Source: Isoetes taiwanensis
Lineage: Eukaryota > Streptophyta > Lycopodiopsida > Isoetales > Isoetaceae
NCBI GenBank assembly: GCA_021234155.1
Contig: JAJEKV010000017.1
Location: 18,486,372-18,550,371 of the forward strand
DNA: 64,000 bases
Direction of reading: 5' to 3'
This document shows, one piece after another, positions 32,238 to 43,570 of this stretch. The translations under genes and the position numbers were made by a program. The first letter of the stretch is position 1; every line of letters starts with the position of its first letter. A model generated the notes under the pieces. It had not been told where the DNA came from, searched no databases, and saw nothing but the letters and a program-made list of their open reading frames with translations.

Positions 32238-32470
32238 AACATGCTTTTCTCTTTGTTGATCAGCTGAATCTTCAATATGCACATGCTCAAAAGCATCATT
32301 AGATTTTTGCACATGCTAAAAAACATTATTAGGTTTAGTCAATGCTTGTTTAATGTTTAATTCTTCTTCATCATCTGTATCAGCAACCGTTGTGGTCTTG
32401 TCCAATTCCTTTTCAAACTGTACTCTTTGGTTCCCCCTGCATTTATCCACATTGTCATGACTGTTGGGTA
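32238..32470 (-). pseudogene. Copia 2 degenerate linker and truncation point
   Basis: Continuing on the minus strand, residues like ADTDDEEELN and a Pro-Lys-Arg stretch correspond to the acidic linker before RT in Copia 1, interrupted by stops. Recognisable Copia sequence ends near 32460; no integrase, gag, primer site or 5' LTR follows. Confidence 0.5.
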
Positions 32471-32751
32471 GAAGCATGAAAGGGTGGGCAAAAAAAGTGC
32501 CAGTATTTTACATTTACAAATTCAAAATGTAAGGAAATCCCCCCCTCCCCCCAAATTATTATTCTTGGAATGAATCATTAATAGGGCAAATAATTTTGAA
32601 CTCTCCTCCCGCTCTCTATTCAACCTCCCTCCCACTCGAACCTCCATAGTCGAAAGCTTGACATCCATATTCGAACCTCCATAGCCAAGATCGGGACCTC
32701 CATAGCCAAAAGCTTGCATTTTCAGAGAGCTGAAGCACCAGGGAATAGATC

Positions 32752-32907
32752 ATGACGAAGCAGCTTGGAACAAAGACATCTCCAAGGAAATCTCCTCGCA
32801 ACAAACCTGTAAAGCCCATGCCAAGGTCTCCCACTAGAACTGCCGCCCGAAAACTCAAGAGTGGGTCTTCTTCAGATTGGGAGGTCTTGCCGCCCGAGTT
32901 TGACAAG
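32752..32907 (+). CDS. Possible first coding exon of an unknown basic protein
   Basis: ATG at 32752 opens a 52-codon frame, MTKQLGTKTSPRKSPRNKPV and onward, rich in Lys, Arg, Pro and Ser, then acidic/hydrophobic (SSDWEVLPPEFDK). It ends exactly at a consensus donor, AAG|GTAAGC (32908), in phase 0. The basic, SPRK-like repeats resemble disordered nuclear-protein tails, but no family is assigned and no later exon is identified. It lies 1.5 kb upstream of a Helitron 3' end and could be Helitron cargo. Confidence 0.3.
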
Positions 32908-34400
32908 GTAAGCATCAGGCAGCTGAGGAGCAACAATTTTGATAGCATGTTTCCAGGGCTAGTGCAAATAGTGCAGGATGTTTGAGGTTCTGAAGCCCCT
33001 GCTGTTAGGGGTTATCAAGAGTGCAGGATTAAGCCTATTTGGATGGCCGATTTTTTTTCTGTGTATAAGCACGTTTTTTGTAGGAAGGACATTGCAAATC
33101 ATCACATTCCATTGTATTTTGCCCGAGCATATGCACTTCATTACAAAGGAGTAAGCATTGATTGGGATGAGGTGAAAGCAAGTGCAAGTCTTCATTCAAA
33201 AGGCTCTCAAAAAGAATCTGATCTGAAAGAATTAGCTACAATTGGAAATGTATTCTTCTTGCTTATATGAACGTTTTTTGGCGCAAGATTCTGGCAGGAA
33301 AAGCTTGGGTCGTGCAACGGGAAATGCTTTTTGGCTGCTGATTGTATCAGATAACCTATGTTTAGTTTATCACCGCTACCAAGGCCTTCTGTTCCTACGC
33401 CTTTGTATGGGGACGGACCAATGTCCATATTTATCCCGTCTATATGGAATTGCCTAGAGCCCTTCCAATCATGAATGCCAAGGTTGTTGAATTTGCAATT
33501 AGGCTTGGCTTGGCTTGACTTTGCAATGTCAAATGCAGTTTGATTTGCTTCAGCCATGGAAAGGCCCAAGGCGAAGGGTTCATGATGCACATAATGCACA
33601 GATCATACCAAAAGATGCCATCAAGTCTCAAAGAGATAAGGAGGCCCAATGGACAATGTTTTCTTTTTATAGGTAGCCAAGCTAAAACTTTGCATTCCTG
33701 ATTGAGATACATCAAGTTGCTGGTAAGATATCCATTTTGTAATCCCATTTTGGATTTTTTCTTTTTTTTAAGTCTCTTGATTTATGTATTTGTAGCATTA
33801 TCACCATTCCTACGAGTATCCTGGCATAATCTTGGTTTCACACAATTGCTCTTGCCCCATAGGCCTCAAAAAGCAGATAACAAAAGCAGACAACAATTTA
33901 TGATGTTAAACATTACATATTTACGCAGACATGCTCTTTAAATTTCTTCTCTCTTTATGATTTATGATAGACATGATCCTTTCGACGTTGTATATGCTCA
34001 ACTGTTGCTCTAAATGCTATTTGCTCCAAATAGTATGGATATATCCTCATGATGACCTTAAAAAGACATGTTCTGAATTTGTTCTTGGTCTTTTAATTGT
34101 AAGATTTTAGAGCACTTTTAGAGGATTGGATATTTGCACACGAATTGTTTTCAGTAGCAGGTGTTTATAGCAATCACAACAGATGCTTATTGTCATAAAT
34201 ATGGACTTTTTAGATCAAATTGCAAGGGCAATAACGTCGTTATTACATGCTCTAACAATGGGTAACATTGGTAGAGTATTGTGCCAACTTTTGATCATGT
34301 TGAACATTATAAAAAGGGTCAAAACCAAACCCAACACAATTTTTTAGTTCTCAACATTTTGTTGGTATGTGCATTAAATTAAGTGAGGTCATTAACATGC
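32908..34400. other. Unrecognised, probably Helitron interior
   Basis: AT-rich sequence with short ORFs only. No domain. It leads directly into the Helitron 3' terminus at 34437, so much of it is likely part of that element; the 5' end was not located. Confidence 0.3.
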
Positions 34401-34407
34401 AACATTA

Positions 34408-34437
34408 GCCTGGCAACGCCGGGCACACGTTTACTAG
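34408..34437 (+). mobile_element. Helitron 3' terminus
   Basis: GCCTGGC-AAC-GCCGGGC hairpin (one G-T wobble) followed by ACACGTTTACTAG and then T. Identical to the end of Helitron 1 at 6541 except for the one stem change, so it is a member of the same family. Confidence 0.75.
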
Positions 34438-34673
34438 TACGTGTTCAATCCTAAACTTGAAAATTCTAAAAATGTTTGCAAACATTAAGCTGGCCCCTTA
34501 CCCTCCATATTACAATTATATATTACAAGAAATTTATCGCGGCGGCGAACATTTTTCTTTCTAGATCCCCTATGTGTATGGAAGTGAGTCAGCAAAGGAA
34601 ATTGTTCACAGTAGCCGAGTCCTTCTACAGACTCACTCATTGGCTGGAATTTTGTCTGTGCAACATAATACTT

Positions 34674-34995
34674 GTAGTTGATGTAGTTATCTGCCTTGTA
34701 TTTTTTGATGCTCCTTGCTTTAAAGATTCCAAAGGGTTAGTCATTTTGAGCAATGAAACACCAGGCAATATTTGTAAAGTGAATGTAAGTCACAATAAAT
34801 GTTGTCTTTTTCAAAAGGAAGCTAGCTTTTGATATGTAGTTGATGTAGTTATTTGTATGTTTTGATGTTCCTTGCTTTAAAGATTCCAAAGGGTTAGTCA
34901 TTTTGAGCAATGAAACACCAGACAATATTTATAAAGTGAATGTAAGTCACAATAAATATTGTCTTTTTTCAAAAGGAAGCCATTTTTTGATAATG
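34674..34995. repeat. Tandem duplication, 162-bp period
   Basis: Unit 1 34674-34835 and unit 2 34836-34995 start GTAGTTGATGTAGTTAT and share TTTAAAGATTCCAAAGGGTT and AATGTAAGTCACAATAAAT, with several substitutions and small indels. No coding content is supported. Confidence 0.9.
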
Positions 34996-34999
34996 TATA

Positions 35000-35900
35000 A
35001 TCTCAAATGCATGACTTGCCAAAGGAAACTGGATCAAAGATATATTGGATGCATTAATGGTAGTTGTGTATTGGCTGTTATATTAAGAAAAAAATTTGGG
35101 CCCTTTCGGGCCCTAACAAAAGGAAAAAAAGGGGAGGAAGGCGCAAAAGTCGCCACAGCTTCAAACAAACAAACAAGGATTCACCTTTATCACATGAGCA
35201 TATGCCACCTGTGTGCTTAAGGTGAGAAGAAACACCCCTATATACGTACGCAAAAGTGTTGGAAAAACACCCTTTCCATAGAGAAAATACACTAGAATGT
35301 CAGTAAGAGGAGGATTTAAACCCCTAGTATACGTACGAAAACATCGAGAAAAAAACCCCCTTCCACACACTCACTAGGTTTATACGGGTCTTCTATGTGA
35401 ATCCCCCAGGACAAAGAACCCAGATGAAATAAACAAATGCCAATGTAATTACATAGTGATATTTATACAAGAAATTTAACACGTCCTACGGTGCATTGTT
35501 CCAGTTTTAGCATGTTTTTACGGTGCAAGGCCCTGTCGTGCTCTAGGTAACCAACGCTTCTACTGAGATTCTCTTGCGATTCCTCTATATTCTTCAACAT
35601 TCTATGTACTATATTTAGCATTCATGAATATTCCCCTAGATTCTCTTAGGAGGTGCTTACCCATGAGCATTTAGAACCTTCCAAAATAATCTATTTTGGA
35701 TCTGTGCAACATTTCTAAAACACTTTCTATTTTTAGACTGAGGCGCTTACCCTGAGCATCTAGAACTTTTTTTTTTCAAGATTTATATTGTACACCTTTA
35801 TTATGAAATATTTTAGAACATTCTATTGTGGCTCTTTGCAAAATCTTAAAAAAACTCTAAGACTTCATCAAGATTTTCTTAGATTCCCTTAGATATTATG
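35000..35900. other. No gene recognised
   Basis: AT-rich. Two related phrases (GTATACGTACG..AAA..AAAACACCC / ACCCC) at 35235-35275 and 35325-35360 suggest an old duplication. From about 35560 the sequence becomes a degenerate array of TTAGATTCCCTT and CATTCTA-type words. Confidence 0.35.
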
Positions 35901-35910
35901 AAGATTCCCT

Positions 35911-35970
35911 TAGACTTGTAAATATCTTCCTAGATTCTCTTAGACTTGTAAATATCTTCCTAGATTCTCT
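35911..35970. repeat. Perfect 30-bp tandem repeat
   Basis: Two identical 30-bp units (35911-35940, 35941-35970), each starting TAGACTTGTAAATATCTTCC. Part of a degenerate satellite of AGATTCYCTTA words. Confidence 0.9.
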
Positions 35971-36004
35971 TACAATTTATGAGATTTCCTTAGATTCCCT
36001 TTAA

Positions 36005-36101
36005 TTCTCCTAGATTCCCTTACATTCTAGAAATTTCTAGAACATTCTAGAACTTTCTGGAACATTCTGAAACTTTCAAAACATCCTAGAACCTTCTGGA
36101 A
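36005..36101. promoter_or_regulatory. Heat-shock-element array
   Basis: From 36025, alternating TTC and GAA triplets follow every 5 bp without a break for nine units (36025, 30, 35, 40, 45, 50, 55, 60, 65), then AAA (36070) and TTC (36075). In-phase TTCs also occur at 36005 and 36015, and a second, shifted trio GAA-TTC-GAA lies at 36089, 36094 and 36099. Three or more such units are the canonical HSF-binding site; nine is exceptional. No gene start is identified nearby, and the array may have arisen by satellite expansion. Confidence 0.5.
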
Positions 36102-36190
36102 GTATTTCCCTAGAATGTTATATTCTATTTTATCTTAATTAGGACATTACCCTTAAGTATTTTGAAACATAAATTATTCATAGAATTAAT

Positions 36191-36262
36191 GCTTGGTTTA
36201 GTGGTTAGAATGGGGGGTTGGGGGGTTAATGACCAGGGTTCAAATCCCCCCAATAACATAAA
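36191..36262 (+). repeat. tRNA-like SINE head or tRNA pseudogene
   Basis: GGTTTAGTGGTTAGAATGG fits a pol III box A and GGGTTCAAATCCCC, 35 bp further, fits box B, followed by an A-rich stretch at 36259-36267. The G-rich middle (GGGGGGTTGGGGGGTT) does not fold into an anticodon arm, so it is not a functional tRNA. Confidence 0.55.
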
Positions 36263-36317
36263 AAAAAATTTAAAAGCCTTTCCTTAAAATTTGTTGAAAA
36301 TACCAAGGCCCGAGCAT

Positions 36318-36535
36318 GCAATGTGAGCCGTAGGATCTTGGACCAAGGATTATGATCAATCTGGACCGTAGGATCATGTAGGATATATCTAAAGCAACGT
36401 GAGCCGTCGGATCTCGGACCGACGGTTAGGATCAGATCAATCTGGACCGTAGGGACCATGGTACACATATTATATGTAAACTCCCATGTGCCATCCGGGC
36501 CCTAGGATACGCCCCAAACCCTTGTGAGCCGTCGG
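36318..36535. repeat. Degenerate 76-bp tandem repeat
   Basis: GTGAGCCGTMGGATCT recurs at about 36323, 36399 and 36518, and CAATCTGGACCGTAGG at 36357 and 36437. The first two units are 76 bp apart; the third is partial. Confidence 0.7.
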
Positions 36536-36542
36536 ATCTATA

Positions 36543-36624
36543 TAGATAATAGATAGACGGATAGATGATAGATAGATAGATAAGATAGATAGATAGATAG
36601 ACAAACATAAGAACATATATAGAG

Positions 36625-36655
<31 letters not shown>

Positions 36656-36672
36656 GATAGATAGATAGATAA
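36543..36672. repeat. (GATA)n microsatellite
   Basis: About 130 bp dominated by GATA repeats with a few interruptions. Confidence 0.95.
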
Positions 36673-36950
36673 TAAAAATAATAGGAAAATTAGAGCAAGA
36701 AAAAGCATAGGAGATTATGAATAAGTTGCTTGCATGTCCCCCAAATTTGTTTTGAGGGCAAGGTTTTTTTATATTGCATTTAAGAAAGATACATAATTAG
36801 CTCTGTCTTTATAACAGAGTTCCTTTTTAAACGACCAGCCAATCATGGATTATAGTTCCCATGATCCAAAAATAAAGTAGATCTTAGCATATATCAGAGT
36901 TCTAACCAAAAATTTCCGAACACAGGATCCTACTTTCCTGCCTTTCCTGA

Positions 36951-37346
36951 TTATGCTACATCAAGGACATTTTGTAATGTGATATCCGGTACACCACGCT
37001 TCCCAAACGTCCTGAGCAGCATATCCAGATCTTCAGGAGTATAATTGGTAAAGTCCAGTAACATAAGCACATGAGCCTGCCTCTTTTGCTGCCATTTATC
37101 GAACAAATTTTCAAGGTATGGCTTCAGGTTAATAAACCTCCATAATTCCTTATTCTTCAGAACCTTTTTTATTGCTTTGGCATGTACCATTTCACGCCTC
37201 AACAATTTGAAAGTTTTATCCTGCTCTGCTTTAGGCAGTTGGGAATCTTCCTCATCCTCATATTCAGCACAACCCATCATTATAGCAGCACCTCGAGTCC
37301 TATTGAGTCTCCTCATCTCTCCTGTGTAAAACATCATCACATACAT
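36951..37346 (-). pseudogene. LINE 1 C-terminal extension, function unknown
   Basis: A 131-codon frame overlapping the end of the zinc-binding segment in another frame. It contains EYEDEEDSQLPKAEQDKTFK, a basic helix region, and QAHVLMLLDFTNYTPEDLDM near the end. It is open and charged, with no recognised family. It may be the natural C-terminus of this L1 subfamily, reached by a frameshift, or a short ORF fused to the 3' end. Confidence 0.4.
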
Positions 37347-37785
37347 TTAAATTAGTAACATAGAAATCAAACATTCCATGGAATTTACCAAGCCTATCCC
37401 ATGCTTTGTCATATTTTTTCCCTTTTGACAATTTATGAGCCACAGCAGAATCTGTTAATGTGCCAAGGAAGGCTTTCTTTATCCAATGGAGTGAAGGAGT
37501 CTTTTTTTCCATTTGTACCCTGTTCCTATGCTTCCACAATACCCAACAACTTATAATTCTAGTAGTATTATGAATCTTACTATCAGCATCCAAAAACCTT
37601 AACATGATGCTTTCAGAAATTGATTCCAGATTTATTTGTGCAGTCCAGCTCCAAAATTCGGTCACCTTGCATGTGAAAATATGATTCGAGGTTTCCCTTT
37701 CATCACAACCTAGTGGACATAATGGTGATACTGAACTGTCATATTTTTCTTTTCTCACATTAGTTGGCAAACTTTGATGCAACAC
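37300..37785 (-). pseudogene. LINE 1 C-terminal zinc-binding domain
   Basis: A frame with CPLGCDERETSNHIFTCKVT, the Cys/His pattern of the zf-RVT domain found after RT in plant L1 elements, followed by ISCWVLWKHRNRVQME, the usual W..W..RN helix. It would help the element RNP bind nucleic acid. It starts after a frameshift relative to the RT. Confidence 0.75.
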
Positions 37786-38424
37786 TAACCATCTTAAAGT
37801 TTTGAGTTTGTTAGCAGTGTAAAGTTTTCAACTTTTGGCATTGTCTTTAGCCAACCCTTCTTCATCACATTGCCAAAGAGAATTGGCCCAAGATGGCTAA
37901 CAAACTAAATTTCTTTCCCATTCAGAGTCCACTGATTCGAGTTAGCACTAGGATCCTCTTGTGTAACCGCTTTCTCCATAACGGTGTTAAATATGCCTTT
38001 ATCAACATTTGACCCTTTAGTGATCTCTGCTACTTCTTCCCAAGTTTTCCATCTGTTATCTACTCTTAGATCATCAAATTTTCTAAGTCCTGCGGGAGTC
38101 CTGCTTCATGCCATTGCATATATTTTTTAGGGTGTTTAAGAGCTAAAGATCCTATATCTTCAGAGGTCATTCCTGGATGCAAAAGAAGTGAATTTCCTTA
38201 CATCTAGCATCAATTTCAGGTGGCCTATAATAAAGGCTCACTTCATTCCAGGCTTCCAGCATTCTCCTCATAGTTTTGGATATCCCTGAGCATGGTTTAA
38301 TATGGAAAAATGCTGAGTCTGGGAGTTCATGCTTCAACATGGGGCTGCCTACTACTTGGTATTTTTCAATCCAATGTTTAATCAAGTTGAGTGCTAGAGA
38401 TGGCTTTGGGCAGTATAAAGCTCT

Positions 38425-40126
38425 TCATATCATTTTGGCAGCCAAGGCTTGTGCTTGTATGAATAGATCCTTACATCCAAGACCCCCTTCTTTCTTAGCC
38501 TTAATTAAGTCTGACCATGCAACTTTGTGTGCTCCCTGCCATATAAATTTCCTCACTGCTGCCTCAATCTTACTGCACAAGACCTTGTCCCCAACAATGA
38601 CTGAAGAGAAGTAGACATGTGTGCTACTAAAGACTGCATTTGCAATTTCCACCCTGCCTGCTAGTAATAAAGTAGATGAATACTTGGTGAATTTCTGTTT
38701 AATTCTAGATATTATAGGCTCCCATACACCAGCAAGTTATTCAACATTAGGGGAATACCTAAGATAGTAATTGCTACATTTCTATTTAGCACCTTAATTC
38801 CCTCTAAGGTTTCTTCATGAGTATCCAAAATTATAGCACTTTTATGCATGTTAAATGCAATGCCTGAAACTTTCCCAAACCTATCAATTGCTTCTAGGAA
38901 ATTCTCCACACTTTTATCACCATATTTGAGAAAAACAAAAGTATCATCTGCATACTGCATAATGGTAAAGGGATCTTGATTTTCTGGCATCTCCAAGGTG
39001 GATATTTTTCATTGCTTTTGTAGGTAGACAGCCATCCTGGTAACAATTTTAGCAACAACTAAAATTAGGTATGGCGCTAGTGGACATCCTTGTCTCACTC
39101 CATGCCTACATTGAAATAATTTGGTTGGGCTTCCATTAATAATTAGAGCTAAAGATCCTGTACTATTAAAGCTCCATACTTTCTGGTATACCTCTTCTTG
39201 GAAGCCTAGATGTTTCATTGCTCTTTCCAAAAATTGCCAATTAATTATATCATACGCCCTTTAAAAGTCCAACTTGAGTAGTATATAGTTTTGACCTGAT
39301 ATTTCATTCCAATGCAATCCCTCAGCTGCCCCAATATAGTTTTCCAAAATATTTCTTTGGGGGAGAAACGTTGATTGGCACCGGCTGGTAAGATTGTGTA
39401 GGCCTGGCTTCATTCTGTTGGCTAATATCTTAGCTAGAATTTTATAAGTTATGTTTGTCAGTGAGATAGGCCTCCAGTCTGCCAATTGGATGGGATTCTC
39501 CACTTTGGGAATCAATGTGATGTGTCAAGTATTGATGGCAGGATTCGGTTTCTTGACCTTCCATGCCCCTTGTATAAATGTAACCATGTCATCTTTCATG
39601 ATATTCCAAAATTCTTCATAAAATTCTGGTTGAAATCCATCAGGCTTTGGACTTTTTCCTTTTGCCATGGATTTAACGTCTCCCAAATTTCTTTTTCATC
39701 TGGCATCTTCAACATATCAGTATCTTCTTGGGCTTGTAGTTCCTTGGGAATTATATCAAAATACTCCTCAAGAATGTGTTCTTGTATCTGGCAATTTTCA
39801 AAAATTTTGTTGTATTCCAAGTGAAAAAATTCCTCAATATCTTGTAGCTATACTCTGCTATACTCTGCTGTTGTTTTCTAGCTATACTCTGCTGTTCTTT
39901 TGATCTGAATAATACCATTATTAACCATCCTACTTTTAGCTGCCTTAAAAAAAAGGGCCGAGTTTTCCTTATCCATAACATTTATATATTTGCACCTGCT
40001 TTTAATTACCAAAGCCTTAGCCTCTGTTTCCTCCACCAATTTCACTTTCCTTTCCACTTCTTCTTCCTGTTGTTGTAGCTTATCATTACTTTTATCATGG
40101 AATAATCTGCTTCTTATACTCTTCAT
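38425..40126 (-). pseudogene. LINE 1 reverse transcriptase
   Basis: Broken across several frames. 40126-39878 gives SRCKYINVMDKENSALFFKA, the linker preceding RT. 39820-39596 gives PDEKEIWETLNPWQKEK, the RT N-terminus. 39515-39261 gives LADWRPISLTNITYKILAKI (RT motif 2 region) and KLDF, where a TAA interrupts before AYD. 39230-39009 gives GVRQGCPLAPYLI. 38996-38712 holds the catalytic box YADD (within MQYADDTFVFL) and FNMHKSAI. 38652-38425 is the thumb/connection region. Target-primed reverse transcription is the family role; this copy is inactive. Confidence 0.9.
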
Positions 40127-40599
40127 CGCTTCATATAAATCTTGTTTTTCTTTCTTCCTCTTTCTTGCCCATTCTTTCCTCCACTTTTTGATCTAAACCT
40201 TGACTACCTTCATTTTCTGGATAAAGGATTTCATTGATTCTGTTTTACTAACCAGATTGAGGCTGGAATAGAACAACTTGTATTCATCATTAAAGGACTT
40301 ATTGTTTAACAAGCCCGTGTTGAATTTGAAAGGACTATTTAAATCCCCTATTTTTGCTTGTACTCTCCCTTGTAATATTTAGAGGTAATGATCCGAAATT
40401 GAGTTCCCCATGTCTCCAGTTATGATCACGTCATGCCATGTAAGGAGGTTCTTATTTTAAATGTAAAATCTGTCCAATAGGCAGTATGTTCTCTCTTCTT
40501 TCTTCCTTTTATTGCTCTAAGAGAACATGTTTGAGGATGAGGGGGGAATGTATGAGAATAGTTCCATTAGTGACTCCCATGCTTGTCTTTCTTTCCTAG

Positions 40600-41057
40600 C
40601 CATATTTATCTTTTCCACAATTTCTGATTTCATGTGGGGGTATTATTGAAATCTCCTGCCATTAGCCAATTGTCTACATTTTTTTACTGAATCCATTGCT
40701 ACCATTGCTCTTCTCTTTCATTTGATTCAGTTGAGGTATAAACATTAATTATACCTAATATTTCTTTCCCTTTTTCTAAAATCGCAACAATCCATCTTCC
40801 TATATGGTGTTTGAACTTTTCTAAACATTTATACGCCATCTGTACATACATATCCCTACCTTTGTACCATCTACAGGTGTCCACACAGAATCCCCTCCAG
40901 GTATTATCCATTCCCCCAATCTAGAGGTTTCAAATGGGGAGAGTCTATGTTCTTGCATCAAAATTATATCTGCCTTTATCTCTCTTAGAGCAATCAGTGC
41001 CCTTTTCCTTTTAAGAGGGCCTTTAATCCCTCTCATATTCCACGTGACTATCTTCAT
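40600..41057 (-). pseudogene. LINE 1 APE-like endonuclease
   Basis: Starts MKIVTWNMRGIKGPLKRKRA, with the Asn and Met-Arg-Gly of the first endonuclease motif, then ADIILMQEHRLS with the catalytic Glu of the Q-E motif. A frameshift leads to WIVAILEKGKEILGIINVYT (40911-40699). Near 40650 the frame reads WLMAGDFNNTP, the GDFN motif. This nuclease nicks target DNA to prime reverse transcription. Confidence 0.85.
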
Positions 41058-41379
41058 GCAGAATATTTCTTCCTTTCCTGTACTCTCAGGTTTAGAGCAG
41101 GGCTGTTATCTGTAAAATGAACTTTTTCACCCCTCTTTTTTATAGCACGAGGATAGAATTTCTCCTCCTCATTTGCATCTCCACAAGGACTTATAGGGAT
41201 CAGACCCTGGCCTTATGATGTTTTTACAGGCATATCCTGGCCTTTTGGACTTATTGGGCTATTGCACCTGTCAATTCCCAGGCCATTGGGGCATGTAGGA
41301 TTCTACTAGAATGTGACCACATCTGAAAATCTGATTTCTTCCGTATGCTCGATTGAGGAGGTCTATTCTTCTTCTAAAA

Positions 41380-43230
41380 TCATTGGATCTTCAGTACCTC
41401 CATGGAAATTCCTTCCTCCATAGGAGATCTGGTGAAGAATTTATACGTCATATTTCCTTTTGTTTTAGGATTGAGGAGCTCTACTGAGGTCTCAAGAACC
41501 ATTTCAACTTGGCCTACTTCTTGATCCTGTTGATGGTCTACAAGATTTTCTGCCTTCTCCATCAATTCCAATAATATTGTCATGCATTTCCTTTTCTGGT
41601 TCCCTTACGTCCTCATTTGTAGAGAAAACCAGCTTCTTGGCTGCTAAAGAAGATAATTCATTGGACATCTCTCCTCTGATCAATCTAGTGCCTCCAATAG
41701 ACAGGTCAGAATCTGAAGATTCTGGATATTCATTTATTGGGGGGTCACTGGGCTCATTAATTATCAGGGAATTCTTCCTTAATAGATGAGCTGGAGTTTC
41801 AATCATGGATACCTCCTGAATTATTTGTTTTCCCTTAAGCACATTAATCTCTTGTTCCTTTGGGCTTATAGGGACCTTGGATAATTCTAACACTTAACCA
41901 TGTGGACTTATAGGATCCTTGGAATTATCTACTCCCTGGTCAACAGGATTCATCAGCACCTTAATTTGGCCTACAATTCTTTCATGTTCTTGTTTTCTCC
42001 TCCATTCTTTTTTCATGATTTTCCTTTCTTTCTGCCCTTCTTCCAGCTTTTTATTCATCTCCTTAACTTCCTGTTTCCTTGCTTTCTTGTAACTGTTTTT
42101 CTTTGTTAGAGTCCAAGAAGCAACATTTTTAATTTCTTTTGCAGGTTCTATACTTCTGATATGTGCAGGAGCAATTGGATCTGTTTGTTGCTTTATCACC
42201 TACCTTGGCATACCTCTCCTCCATATAGTCTCAGGCCACATATATTACATGGTGGAGATAGACCCTGCCAATTTAAGTATAGGCTTTTAGTGTCCCCGAA
42301 GAAATCTTGGTACTGTACTTGTTTTGGAATATCTTTCAGAATATCCAGTTGCATCCAGATTTTTGGAGCTCTTTCAGGTACCCCTTTCCAACCAATATAT
42401 TCTTGTATTCAAGATAATAACATTTGGAAAATTTCTTCATGCCAATACATGGGATTCAATCATGTTACTGTGCAAGAGGCCAGGTGGTAAAGTTGTTTAA
42501 GATCCCTAGGATCAAATTTGGCATTCCACTTTTGAAAGTAGAACTGGGTATTAGCTCTGTATATTGTTCCTTGTTTTAAAAGGAATTGCACTGTGTTTTG
42601 GTTACCACATTCCACAATAAAGAATGGGAATTGTAGCCACTGGATCCCAGATATTTCCACTTTTTTTATCCATTTTCAGCATTTCCGATTTCAAGTATCC
42701 AAGTTTAAATCCTTCATGTCGGATACATATAATTACAGCTCGAGTCTCTAACTCTTTAAGCCTAGTTGGAATATACTGGTGTTTCAGTTTAGGAATACCT
42801 CTAAATTCATGGATAGATCTTCTTTCCTGCTTCTCCAAGATCTGCCTTTGTCCTTCATTGATCTGCTCCAAAATCGGGGCCACCAACTATGACTATGAGC
42901 GAGTCTCCATATGCAAAATAGTTTTTATGGTCTCCATCCTTTCCCTTTCTGTCCGTTCAAGTACTGTAGCAGTCCAATGGTTTGATTTTGCATTTGACGT
43001 GATAGTTTTTCAAATAAATCCACCATTTTCTGTGTAAGATCTGTCTCCGTACATGATCCATAAATCCCGGACCCACCTGTCTCTGCCCCCTGCTGTCCTG
43101 CACTTCTCCCAGTCTCAGTCTTCTTATCTTGTTCCAGAATCCCTGTTCCCAATGCATTCCCACACTTTTCTGTCCCTTTATCTATTGATTGTCCCCTAAT
43201 TTTTCCATGTTGGGCCTGTTCCCTTACCAT
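41380..43230 (-). pseudogene. LINE 1 ORF1 (RNA-binding protein), degenerate
   Basis: Successive frames: 43230-42925 (Gly/Gln-rich start, ending KMVDLFEKLSRQMQNQTIGL), 42886-42602 (coiled-coil like EQINEGQRQILEKQERRSIH, then a stretch of conserved hydrophobics), 42660-42460 (FPFFIVECGNQNTVQFLLKQ), 42199-41894 (very basic, KKARKQEVKEMNKKLEEGQK, predicted helix) and 41893-41380 (acidic/Ser-rich). The middle resembles the DUF4283/RRM-like part of plant L1 ORF1. Function in the family is RNA binding in the transposition RNP. Assignments within ORF1 are tentative. Confidence 0.6.
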
Positions 43231-43447
43231 CTTGAAATATTAGAAATATTAGAAGGGGAAAAAAAGTATCTAAGTAACTGCAAGGTTATTGACACAAGAA
43301 TCACATAATTAGAACAACTTGTTATCAAAAAGGAAATATGATTTAAAATCATAATGGAACCTCTTTCTGAGGTGCTAGAATCATGCTATGACAGTCTTAC
43401 ATCAGTATTACACCAAGCTTGGACAATTCTAATGCTCTAAACAACGA

Positions 43448-43570
43448 AATAGAATAGAATAGTTTTTTTAACGTCCACGGAGATGGAGTAAAGAGAATAC
43501 AAACTGGGTTCCTATATATAGCATTGTAATATGGGTAATCCATCCTTGGCCACGAGCAACATAATACATT
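43448..43570 (-). mobile_element. 3' end of a truncated LINE-like copy
   Basis: The sequence TTTTAACGTCCACGGAG (43466-43482) is identical to the 3' end of LINE 2 (45556-45572) and here follows an (AATAG)3 run at 43448-43462, where LINE 2 has (GGAA)n. Read on the minus strand both are 3' ends with a microsatellite tail. Beyond these 17 bases the sequences differ, so it is a related short or truncated element; its other end is not defined. Confidence 0.45.

Larger units (their letters stand above)
36951..43230 (-). mobile_element. LINE 1: L1-type non-LTR retrotransposon, degenerate
   Basis: On the minus strand, in order: ORF1-like region (43230-41380), APE-type endonuclease (41057-about 40600), linker, reverse transcriptase (40126-38700), C-terminal domain with a zinc-binding segment (37785-37300) and a further C-terminal frame (37346-36951). 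This is the layout of plant L1 elements. Many stops and frameshifts interrupt it. No clear poly-A tail or target duplication was identified, so the outer limits are those of recognisable coding sequence. Confidence 0.88.

Noticed and set aside
35840-36120. CRISPR-like array
   Set aside because: Repeats are degenerate, variably spaced and without unique spacers; this is plant satellite DNA.
36191-36262. Functional tRNA gene
   Set aside because: Boxes A and B are present, but the middle is a G-run that cannot form an anticodon arm and an A-rich tail follows, so a SINE or pseudogene is more likely.
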